From positions 310,001-374,000 of the forward strand of contig JANCYW010000012.1 of assembly GCA_026184775.1 (NCBI GenBank): DNA of 64,000 nucleotides, in the 5' to 3' direction. The stretch comes from Cyanidium caldarium (taxonomy: Eukaryota > Rhodophyta > Bangiophyceae > Cyanidiales > Cyanidiaceae). Positions 19,385 through 28,300 of this stretch are shown here, piece after piece; position 1 is the first letter of the stretch, and every line of letters starts with the position of its first letter. A program made the position numbers and the translations under genes. The notes under the pieces were generated by a model. It was not told the origin of the DNA. It saw only the letters and a list, made by a program, of their open reading frames with translations, and did no database searches.

Positions 19385-19621
19385 ATGCCCACCTCCTCGC
19401 TGGTGCGCAACGCTGCTGGCTGGTCGTTTGCCGGAGTCGTCTTTTACTGGTTTGTGTACCGACCCGGACAGGCGGAGCGGCAACAGGCGGCACGGAGGGC
19501 GGCGCGAGAGCGATCCGACCTGGTGCTTATCGGCGGCCAGGACAAGCACGGCAAGGCGCGGGCGCGACCGTCGTCACCCGCCGAAACTGCGCCTTCCACT
19601 GACTCTGGCGGAGATGAATAA
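19385..19621 (+). CDS. Small single-pass membrane protein, unknown
   Basis: 78 residues from the ATG at 19385. One hydrophobic span (AAGWSFAGVVFYWFVY, about residues 10-25) is followed by a basic amphipathic helix (RPGQAERQQAARRAARERSD) and a polar, acidic C-terminus. The architecture resembles small accessory subunits or assembly factors of organelle inner membranes, but I cannot name it. It is convergent with organellar uS15, 129 bp away. A chance ORF is possible, though the membrane span next to a basic helix is not typical of shadow frames here. Confidence 0.5.
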   Translation: MPTSSLVRNAAGWSFAGVVFYWFVYRPGQAERQQAARRAARERSDLVLIGGQDKHGKARARPSSPAETAPSTDSGGDE

Positions 19622-19750
19622 TGGGAGGGAACGGCCGGGCACGTTGCCTCGGCTAGGAGAGCGCGGGCAGCCGCATCGTTGTCGGCCGCCCCACCGGCAC
19701 CAGCGCCCCTGTACAACCTCCGCGTTCACCCTATCACTGTGGTTCACGTG

Positions 19751-20479
19751 TTAGGCGCCGCCCTTGGCGGCACCCGTGTTCCCCATCTTGGCGCCTCGGC
19801 CGTGCCGCCCGCCCGCCTCCTGTAGTGAGCCGGCGCGAATGCCCAAGTGCGCGGTGACCGTGGTGAACCGATCCGGCCGAGTGCGAAACAGGTATCGCAA
19901 CAGCTTGCGCCGCTGCGCCGACAGCATCTCCACCGCTCGCTTCGTGCGCATATCCTTTCGGTGCTGTTGTAAATGTCGTGTCAAACACGCCATGCGCTCC
20001 GTCAACAGCGCCACCTGCACTTCCGCTGAACCAGTGTCCAGCAAATGTCGTTGAAATTGTCGCAGCGCCGCCTGTCGCCGCAACTCATTCCTATCCTCCT
20101 GCGTGCCATTCTCTAACGACAGTGCCCGCTGGACCGGTTCGGGCAGTGCCGCAAACTCCTCCGCCGACAGTCGCAGCACGTTGTTGCCCGTGGGCGGAGC
20201 CGATTCGCCGGCCGCCTCCTTGCCCGCCTCGGACTGCCCAGCAAGGGCGGCAGCAGCAGCAGCAGCGTCGGCGCGACTCGGTAGCGCCGACGCAGAACGT
20301 GCCCACTGACAAGCGAGCGTCAACCGCGGCAACACCGAGACGACCGTGCGGAACATGGGCCAGAAAGGAATACCAACGCGGTCATCCGGGCTGGACGGAG
20401 GCAGTGCCTGCCAGGGGAGCGGACGCCGCGCAAATCCGTCGAGGATCGCGTCTGTCCACTTTGTCGCAAAATAGTTCAT
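19751..20479 (-). CDS. Organellar ribosomal protein uS15
   Basis: Small-subunit ribosomal protein that binds 16S-type rRNA. The uS15 domain is clear in the C-terminal half: RQFQRHLLDTGSAEVQVALLTERM, LTRHLQQHRKDMRTKRAVEML and QRRKLLRYLFRTRPDRF. The N-terminal extension of over 100 residues indicates import into an organelle. ATGs at 20479 (242 aa) and 20356 are both possible; the second begins MFRTVVSVLPRLTLACQWARS, a good presequence. Mitochondrion or plastid cannot be decided from sequence alone. Divergent from the BASS transporter gene. Confidence 0.88.
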   Translation of the reverse strand: MNYFATKWTDAILDGFARRPLPWQALPPSSPDDRVGIPFWPMFRTVVSVLPRLTLACQWARSASALPSRADAAAAAAALAGQSEAGKEAAGESAPPTGNNVLRLSAEEFAALPEPVQRALSLENGTQEDRNELRRQAALRQFQRHLLDTGSAEVQVALLTERMACLTRHLQQHRKDMRTKRAVEMLSAQRRKLLRYLFRTRPDRFTTVTAHLGIRAGSLQEAGGRHGRGAKMGNTGAAKGGA

Positions 20480-20831
20480 TTCAAAATCATCCGCTGCGGT
20501 TCAAACCGCCGAGATCGCCAACCTCGCGGAGCAGCGGCGTGCGGATGCGCTCGCCGGGGCCCTCCGCGGCACCGGGGTCCGTTACGGGCGACGGGGCGAC
20601 AGCGAGTACGCGCGTCGGCGGTTCTCGAGTTTGCGCGCACGCACGTCCACGGGCTGGTGCGTGGCTGGGGCGCTTACCGAGCACAGCGTATCGGTCCGGG
20701 TGCGTTGTCGTCGCGGACGAGTCGAGCGGCGCGACACAGCAACAGGCGGGTGGGGAACGGGGGCGCGACGAATTTCAAATTTTGTGAGCGACGACACCGG
20801 CACTGCGGGTTAGGCGGCGGCCGCACGGGTC
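20480..20831. other. Divergent intergenic region, uS15 / BASS transporter
   Basis: 352 bp with no supported gene. It probably contains both promoters; no clear element was seen. Confidence 0.4.
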
Positions 20832-22535
20832 ATGCAGTGTTGTAGGATGAGTACGCGTGGGACGTCGTTTGTGTCGGGTGGGGTTTGGGGTGGTGGGAGT
20901 GGCCGGCGCGTGCTCTGTGGCAAGTCGGCCAGCGCTTGGTGCACAGGGGAGCGTGGCCGCTGGGCGGACGCGGCCGTCCGGCGGCAACGGCAGGTGGTGC
21001 CCGGCGGGCGGTGCTGGGCTTCGCCGCGCTCGCCGTTGACGGGACGCAGCGTGCATATGCGGGCGGCGAGCGCCGGCGTGGGCGGCATGGTGTCGGCGGC
21101 TTCGTTGGCGGTGCAGGTACGTCGCCTGGCGGCGTTGTTTGTGGACTTGTTCCCGGTATGGTGTATGGCGGCATCGTATGCCGCGTTGAAGCGCCCAGAG
21201 ATATTTCTGCGTTCAGCATTCTTCTCGGCACCGAATGGCGTCAGCATCGGCCTGTCGCTGATTATGTTATCCATGGGCGCCACCATGACCTGGGCGGATG
21301 TAGGGCGTTGCATCGGTTGGCGTTCCGAGGAGGTGGCGGAGCGCGAGCCCGAGCCAGTGGCCACCACCACCTCGGTCATGGTGCGCCGCGCAGTGTTGCT
21401 GAACCTGGTGGTGTGTTTCGTGGTGATGCCGTTAGTCGCCTACCTGTTGGCGTCGACGGTTATGACGTCGCCGCGGCTGCTGTCGTCGCTGCTGGGCACG
21501 CAGGCCAAGGCGCGCGCCGGCTCGGCGGCTACGACGGCGGCGGCCAACAAGGCGCTGCGGTCGTCGATCATCACGGGCATGGTGTTGCTGGGATCGGTGT
21601 CGGGAGGGCAGGCCAGCAACCTCTGCACCTACATCGCCGGCGGAGATGTGGCGCTGTCGGTGGCCATGACCACCGTGACGACGTTGTTGGTGACGGTGGC
21701 GTTGCCGCTGGTCACCAAATTGTTGCTGGGCGCGGCGGTGCCGGTGGATGCGTTCAAGTTGGCGGCGTCGACGGCGCGCGTGGTGCTGGCGCCCGTGGCC
21801 ATCGGTGTCGCCGTCAACACGTTCGTGTTGCGCACGGCGACGGCGCGGATGGCAGTGCGGCCGTGGCTGCCGGTGATTGGCATTCTGGCGACGCTTTACA
21901 CCATTGCGGCGGCGCTGTCGCCAGTGTCGGCTACCGTGCTGTCGGCGGTGGGCGAAGTGCCCATCGTGCTGGCGGTGATCGGCTTCCACATTGTGGGCGG
22001 CTTGTTAGGCTACTACGCCGCCAAGGAAATGCCGGGCATGCGGCGCAACGAGCTGACTGCGCGCACCGTCTCCATCGAGGCCATGTTCAAGTCGCCGGCG
22101 TTGAGCTTTTTGCTGGCTAGCAAACATTTCGACGGCACCTGGGTGTTGGTGCCGTCGGCCATCAGTTTGGTGGTGTTAGCACCGTTGGCAGCCGCCTACT
22201 CGGTGGTGCTGCGTCGGATGGGCTCGAGCCCGCTGTCGTCCACGCTGGGAACGGCGCCCAGCTTGCCGACTATGCGGCCGTTTGCGAGCAATCCGGTCAG
22301 GCGGCCGTCGGTGCGCTCTGATGCGCTCACCGTGGGCACCAAGCGTGTGCGCCCGCAGCCGGCCACGGCATCGCCGATGGTGGCCGCGCCGCCTCGCATT
22401 CTGCATCCGCGCGTGTTGGTGTTCTTTCGGGGCGCGCCCAACCCGGTCACGGTGATGAAGCCAGACTTGCGAGCGTTTCTGCTGAAGATGCGCAAGATGA
22501 GGGGCATGCAAGTAGAGAAAATCGAGGAGATATGA
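20832..22535 (+). CDS. Bile acid:sodium symporter (BASS) family transporter
   Basis: Polytopic membrane carrier of the BASS/SBF family, whose plastid members move pyruvate, 2-keto acids or glucosinolate precursors with Na+. The family core is visible: IGLSLIMLSMGATMTW, then SVSGGQASNLCTYIAGGDVALSVAMTTVTTLL with the unwound-helix Na+ site, and EAMFKSPALSFLLASKHF near the end of the membrane domain. About 95 N-terminal residues are Gly/Arg/Ser-rich and could target the plastid envelope. A C-terminal extension of about 90 residues, Pro-rich and then basic (FLLKMRKMRG), is unusual for the family. ATG at 20832; another at 20847. The substrate cannot be told from sequence. 567 aa. Confidence 0.88.
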   Translation: MQCCRMSTRGTSFVSGGVWGGGSGRRVLCGKSASAWCTGERGRWADAAVRRQRQVVPGGRCWASPRSPLTGRSVHMRAASAGVGGMVSAASLAVQVRRLAALFVDLFPVWCMAASYAALKRPEIFLRSAFFSAPNGVSIGLSLIMLSMGATMTWADVGRCIGWRSEEVAEREPEPVATTTSVMVRRAVLLNLVVCFVVMPLVAYLLASTVMTSPRLLSSLLGTQAKARAGSAATTAAANKALRSSIITGMVLLGSVSGGQASNLCTYIAGGDVALSVAMTTVTTLLVTVALPLVTKLLLGAAVPVDAFKLAASTARVVLAPVAIGVAVNTFVLRTATARMAVRPWLPVIGILATLYTIAAALSPVSATVLSAVGEVPIVLAVIGFHIVGGLLGYYAAKEMPGMRRNELTARTVSIEAMFKSPALSFLLASKHFDGTWVLVPSAISLVVLAPLAAAYSVVLRRMGSSPLSSTLGTAPSLPTMRPFASNPVRRPSVRSDALTVGTKRVRPQPATASPMVAAPPRILHPRVLVFFRGAPNPVTVMKPDLRAFLLKMRKMRGMQVEKIEEI

Positions 22536-22875
22536 GGAGAAAGGGGTGCGCGCGGGCGACCGACCGTCGAGGCGGTGAGGCCATTGAGAGGAAGGATAGG
22601 GGCATATGCGACCGGACGGTATCGCTCCCTACGGATACTGCGCCTTCCGTTCGAGGTACAGTGGGCGTGGCTGTGGGGCGCGCGGGACTCGCTGCCTGTG
22701 CGCGCGGCGTACTCGTCTGGGTGACGGAAGGGTAAAAGTCTTTTGTGTTAGTACACTTGCCTGCGGGTCCTGTTCTTCTCATGGGCACCCGCGTTCACGG
22801 GACGCACGCTTTCCGTGGGTGCGACGCAAGGAAACTCGGTGAAGCTTTTGGAAGTTGACGGGCGTTTTTCGTCCG
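22536..22875. other. Intergenic region upstream of the GH15-like gene
   Basis: 340 bp between two plus-strand genes. No ORF or motif that I can support. Confidence 0.4.
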
Positions 22876-25317
22876 ATGCGATTTGTCCCCGCGGCGATCC
22901 GTCGAAGCGCGCACACCGAGCAACGAGATGTGCACGCTTTCCCGCCTCACGTCGGAAACAAAATGCGACGGCGATCTTCACCGCAAATCAAACAGCCCCA
23001 TCACGGACTGTATCGATTCTTTGGCATCCATGGCCTCTCCCTCTATTCTGGCGTCCTCATCGCCTTTCTCTTCCTGGCGTGGCACACCGCCCGCCACCGA
23101 CCGATCACGCTCTTCTTTCCCTACTTGCCTCTCCCGGCACGCACTCCCTCGCTTTGCGAGTCGCCGGCGCCACGCGACGGCATACCGGCAGTCATCCTCA
23201 CCAACTGGGAGGATCAGGTGATCACCCTGGCCATCGAGCGCGACTGCCCGGACACGCCCCGGCCGGATCGCCTCCCGGGCATCACCTCCTATCGGCTGTT
23301 TGGCGAGGATCTGGTAGGCGGCGCCAGCAGCGTCTCCAGCGATACCGTGGCGCTCCGGCCGGTCCATTGTTCGGACGCTGTCACGTCCGATCGCTGCACC
23401 TACGGCCCGGTGGTGACGCTATCATCGCGCGGTTTCAGCTGCACTCGCCACGGTTCTTGCACTGCCACCTACGACTCGTCAGAGTGGACGCTCAACGTCA
23501 CCTACCGCTTCCCGCCGCAACAGCCGTTCTACCTCACCGAGGTGCAGGTGGCCGCTCCCCCCGGCATCACCGCAGTGTCCCTCCTCTCCCTGCTCATCAC
23601 CGAGGCGTTGGCCACGCGACTGGGCGGCGCGCCAGTGCTCTGTCAGCCGAACGTGGAGTACGATGCCGCTGCAGAGGTGTACGTGGCCGACACCACCGCC
23701 TGCGGCGGGTACTACTTGGCATCGGGCACCTGGAACCAGTCAGCGGTGAGCGGTTACGCGGTGCTGCCCGAGGACGCCGCCTTACGTGATTACTTTGCCG
23801 CCGGCCGCCCGCTGCACAACGTTACGGAGGCGGTGTTGCGTCGCGCCGGCATCGCCGTCGAGATGCAGATGCCGCTCATCGATACCGCCGCCACGGTCAC
23901 GGCGCCGGTGCATTGGTTTCGGGCACTGGGGCGCACCCGCGCCGAAGTGATGGCCGCTGTCCGACGCGCCCACGGCACCATCCAGGACGCCGACTCCCGT
24001 CCGTCGGTACTCGACTGGCAGGCACATACTCGTGACGCCTATGAAACGTGGTTGGCGCGCGGCCCGGCTCCGGATCGGTGTCCGGACGGCGATACCACCG
24101 ACAGCGGCTGTCTGGATGCGGACGCCCTCCGCCTTTACGAGCACTCGTTGGTGCTGATGAAAAACTCGCAGAACCCCTACTCGGGCGCGCTGGTCAGCTC
24201 GTTCCACCCACTCTACGGTTACAAGCAGTGGATGCGCGACGCCGCCCTGCTCACCACCATCTTCACCGAGTTGAACTACACCGACGAGGCGCGCCAGTGG
24301 CTGCAGTGGGCCTCGCGGCTGGAGTTGCGTCCGGTGGCGGCCGGCGGCGGCTATCACACCTGCTACGATGCGTGGACCGGGCAGGTGGCCGATTTCGTCG
24401 AGCCGCAATACGATGCCTCGTTCGCCTACCTGTTGGCAGCGTCGCGGTACGCGTTGCGCACCGACAACGACTCGCTGTGGTATTATCCGTACGGCCGCTC
24501 GCGAATGCAGTCGCTGCAGGAGTGGCTGTTGCGGTCGCGCGAGGCGGACGGCCTGGTGCCGCCCGACTATTCCATCTGGGAAGAGTCCAGCGACCCGGTG
24601 AGCGGACGCGCCCTGCCGCCCAAGTACTACGCGTTCACGCAGGCGATGGCGTACGCGGCGGCGGTGGCGGCGGCGCAGGTAGCGCGGCGCTTCCAACATG
24701 ACGATGCGCGCGCGGACGCCTTGATGCAACGGGCGGCGGAGATACGCGCGGCGGTGAATCGGTGGTTCTGGGACGACCGCCGCGGCTACTATGCGCGCGC
24801 CGTGGAGCGGATGGATGTATGGCCGGCGCCAGACGTTCCGGTGGTGGACGCCCGTTTGGACGCTTCGGCACTGTTCGTCTGCCTGTTCGGAATGCAACAA
24901 CACCCCGGACAGTGTCAGCGGCACGTGGAAGCGTCGCGCCAACGCCTCCAAACCTGCGGCGACGGGGTGATGCGGTATCGCCACGACGCCTACTTTCACG
25001 ACGGCGTCTTCTCGCCGTGTGGCCGCGAGGCCACCGCGCGCTCTCCGCCCTGGGGTGTGTGCACCGCCTTTCAGCTGTGGGCCGACCTGCTGCACGGCCG
25101 TCGCGATGCGGCACTGCGGCGGCTGCAGTGGCTGGTGCGGCATGCCGCCCGCGGCCACATGCCGGTGGGTGAGGCCAACGACCCGGTGACGGGCGTCGGC
25201 CTGCAGGCCAGCTCGCCGGACATTTACGAGTACGCCGGCGTGTACGCGCTGTCGGTGTTGCTGGTGCAGCGTCGGGCGTGGTTTTGGAATCCGCTGGCCA
25301 ACCTCACCGACGCCTAG
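22876..25317 (+). CDS. Membrane-anchored glucoamylase-like (GH15-type) glycosidase
   Basis: Probable secretory-pathway glycoside hydrolase with an (alpha/alpha)6 barrel. GH15-like motifs are YGYKQWMRDAALL, VEPQYDASFAYLLA, LVPPDYSIWEESSDP (candidate general acid Glu) and a late GEANDPVTGVGLQASSPDIYEYAGVYAL that may hold the second Glu. A single hydrophobic span (GLSLYSGVLIAFLFLAW) near the N-terminus, after basic residues, predicts a type II anchor. The lumenal part has several NxS/T sites and many Cys. The first ATG, at 22876, gives 813 aa; an ATG at 22963 gives a shorter cytosolic tail. Starch, glycan or trehalose-like substrates are possible. It ends 50 bp from the TAF1 stop. Confidence 0.75.
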   Translation: MRFVPAAIRRSAHTEQRDVHAFPPHVGNKMRRRSSPQIKQPHHGLYRFFGIHGLSLYSGVLIAFLFLAWHTARHRPITLFFPYLPLPARTPSLCESPAPRDGIPAVILTNWEDQVITLAIERDCPDTPRPDRLPGITSYRLFGEDLVGGASSVSSDTVALRPVHCSDAVTSDRCTYGPVVTLSSRGFSCTRHGSCTATYDSSEWTLNVTYRFPPQQPFYLTEVQVAAPPGITAVSLLSLLITEALATRLGGAPVLCQPNVEYDAAAEVYVADTTACGGYYLASGTWNQSAVSGYAVLPEDAALRDYFAAGRPLHNVTEAVLRRAGIAVEMQMPLIDTAATVTAPVHWFRALGRTRAEVMAAVRRAHGTIQDADSRPSVLDWQAHTRDAYETWLARGPAPDRCPDGDTTDSGCLDADALRLYEHSLVLMKNSQNPYSGALVSSFHPLYGYKQWMRDAALLTTIFTELNYTDEARQWLQWASRLELRPVAAGGGYHTCYDAWTGQVADFVEPQYDASFAYLLAASRYALRTDNDSLWYYPYGRSRMQSLQEWLLRSREADGLVPPDYSIWEESSDPVSGRALPPKYYAFTQAMAYAAAVAAAQVARRFQHDDARADALMQRAAEIRAAVNRWFWDDRRGYYARAVERMDVWPAPDVPVVDARLDASALFVCLFGMQQHPGQCQRHVEASRQRLQTCGDGVMRYRHDAYFHDGVFSPCGREATARSPPWGVCTAFQLWADLLHGRRDAALRRLQWLVRHAARGHMPVGEANDPVTGVGLQASSPDIYEYAGVYALSVLLVQRRAWFWNPLANLTDA

Positions 25318-25367
25318 AATGGTGTGAAAATGGATTGGTGATAGAATCTTCACTGTACAGGGGCGGG

Positions 25368-28300
25368 TTACGGAAGGCACTTGTCTCCCTGTCCTACTTC
25401 ACCTTCTCCTCTTCCGGACGCTGCGGCATCGGCATCTTTCCGTAGCGCCTCATCGATATCCAGTTGTCGGTGGGCGATCTCCTCCTCGGCGGCCTCCACC
25501 AGGTACTCGGCGTGTTGCACCACCCAGTGCGCTTCCGGGCGGGTGTGATAGCGGCGGGCATTGTCGGCGATGAGCCGCATGTCGTGCAGGAACTCTTCGG
25601 CGGAGGCGTATGCCACATCGTCGCATTTGCGGCGTACTCTCTGCAAGTACATCTGCTTGGCCAGCGGGATGCGCTTCTTGTAGGCGGCGTCGAGCACCGG
25701 GGCGGCAAAATCGATGCCGCCGGTGTTGACCAGTTTGGCGGGGGCGCTCTGGGCGTTGGGTGGTGGCGGCTCGCCCGGTCGCACGCGCTGCACGCGGATG
25801 TAGGGCGTGCTGGCCACAACCACGCCTTCGGCTTCGCGCACGCGCTCCTCCACTTCGCGGAGGATGTTGTTGAGGCGCACTTTGCCGCTGCTGCGTTTGC
25901 TGACGCGCGGTTTGGCGCTGCGATGCCGTTTCAGCGGCGGCATCGATAGCGGCGACTCAGTCGGCGAGCGGCCGGTCGAGGATGCGTGAGTGCTGCCCGA
26001 CGGCGGCGGCGGTTCGCCAGGCGCATCGCCGCCGCCGTCGGTGGTGGCGGTGGAGGGCGTGCGGCCTGGTCGCCGGCGGCGGGGTATTTTCCCGGAAGCA
26101 GCAGACGCTGCGGATGATGGCGGCGACGGCTGCGATGTGGGCGAGGCCACGCGCGCCTCCTCCGCCGCACCGACGCCCACACGAATGGTCAGCTTGGCCG
26201 GCGCGGTGACGGCGGGCGTGTCAACGGATTCGCGCTTCCCGCGACCGTCCAGCAGCGGTAAACGCAGCTTCGGCGGCAACGGCGGAGAAATCGACGAGGG
26301 CAGAATCGTCGGCGCCACGTCGCCACCCTCCGTCGCCATTGCGCCGTTCATCCCACTCTCTATCTCCCGCTTCGCCGTCTCCGCGGGCCGCCACGTGCCC
26401 CACACGTTGAGACGCCGCGACGCCTCCGCCAGTTCATCCAGCCGCTCCTGCAGACGCTCCTCGGCGGTGCCTTTCTTGCCGGCCTTGCGACTCTGGGTCA
26501 TGCTCTTGGCGGCGAAACCGACGCCGCCACCCATACTCACCCGCAGCGCCTCCTCGCGCGCTTGCCGCTGCTGTCGGTACGCGGCCATCTCCGCCGGATC
26601 CTCGATGTAGCGCACTTGCTCCACCCCGTCCACTTTGCGGGTGATCTTCAGGCGCCGTTTCAGCACGTAACCGCGGCCGGGTCGCGCCGACGACGCGTGT
26701 GTGCTCGCCGCCGACGAATCGGCGGCACGCGGCGACGGGTGCGCCCCGCGCAACAGCCGCAGCAGCTCGCGCCGCTCCTCGGCCTCGTCGTCCACGCCAG
26801 CGCGCCCACTGCGCAGACCAGCGGCAGCAGCAGCCCGACTGGCCACGCTCTCCGCCGGGAACCCGTCGCGCAACCGCTGCAGCTGCCTTTCCAGCGACAT
26901 CCCGCCCGTGGTCTGCAAGTGCTGATCGATCAGTCGCTGAATCTGCACTGACAGCGGGATCAGCGGTCGTTGTCGCGCCCGATCCAGCGCGATCTGCCTC
27001 AACACTCGCACCCGCTGCTCCGGCTGCTCCAGCGCTGCCCGCTGTGCGGCATTGGGCGTGCAGGCAAACTGCAGCCGCAGAAAGCGCAGCGCGTCGTCGC
27101 GCGTCATGGTGCGCAGCCGGTCGTCCACGGTGGCCTCCCCGCGCAAGATATCCATCGCCAGCACGCCCGAATGGAGCACGCTGCGTAGCTCGTACTGCAG
27201 CGCTTTCTGCGCGCGTACCAACGCGTCGGCTCGCACCCAACGCGTCTTGCCCAGCTCGGCACGCATGTACAGGGCGATGTCGCGGCCGCGCGCGCCCAGT
27301 TCGGCCTTTTCGGCCGCGCCCACAATATTGCCCTGCATGGACGGGCTGGAGAAGATGGTGATACCGCGCGCGCACAGCTCCTCCCAGCCGACCTCCATCG
27401 ACTCGAACGCGCACGTCTCCTCGGGGGTGATCAAGCGCAACAGGGCCGCTTCGCGCCGCGGCCACTCCTCTTCGACAAAGTGGCGGCGGGCGACGTACCG
27501 ATTGCGCACGTTGTCGCATGCCTCGCGCAGCACGTTGGAGATGGCCGTCTCCGGGTACACCCGCCGCCGCGGAAAGCGCTGCACGAGCTCGGTGCGCTCG
27601 ACGCCGTGCTCGCCGCGCCGAACCACCTCGCGCAGTACTTGCAGCTCGATAAAGTGCCTCACAAAGCGTTTCATGCGGTCGCTGTTGGGTATCATCACTT
27701 TGGGTTTGTTGCGCGGCTCCAGACATCCCACTGCCACCAGCCGGTCGATGGCGGTCACGTGGGCGGTGCCGCGCTCGGTGCACACCACCAAAAAATCGGT
27801 GCTCGGGGCGTCGCGCACGTCCACCGGGGCCGCGAAACAGGTCGACTCGAACACCGTCACGATGTGCCCGGCGCGCACATCGCCGCAGCTGAGCGGCGGC
27901 AGTTCGTCCGAAGCCAGTGCGACCAGGTGCGAATCGCCCAGCTCGCGGTCGTCGGCCTCCAGGCCGCGTCGCGTGTACGGCAACAGGCGCCCGGCCATGC
28001 CCGGTAGGTGTACCAGTAGCGGCGCTCGCTCCAGCGGGTACTCGAACAGATATATCGCGCCCGGATCTTTGCGCGATGTCGGCGACAGGTCCGTCCACGT
28101 CTTGGGCAGCCAGTTGCGCAGTTCGTGCGGCGGCCGGTGGGCATCTTTGCGGCGGCGCACCGGCTGCAGCTCGATGGGGCCGCGCAGTGACTGCCGCCAC
28201 ATCCACGGCAGTACGTTCGGCCGGTGGAACAACTGCGGTTCGTTGTAGCCGTAACACCAAGCGCCAGTGTATGCTTGGCGCGCTTTCATGGCGTGCCGCA

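Noticed and set aside
23782-25380. 532-codon minus-strand ORF opposite the GH15-like gene
   Set aside because: His/Arg/Gln-rich and without any motif; it mirrors the codon bias of the real gene.
26434-28260. 608-codon minus-strand ORF overlapping TAF1 in another frame
   Set aside because: Gly/Arg/Ala-rich shadow; the TAF1 frame has the conserved domains.
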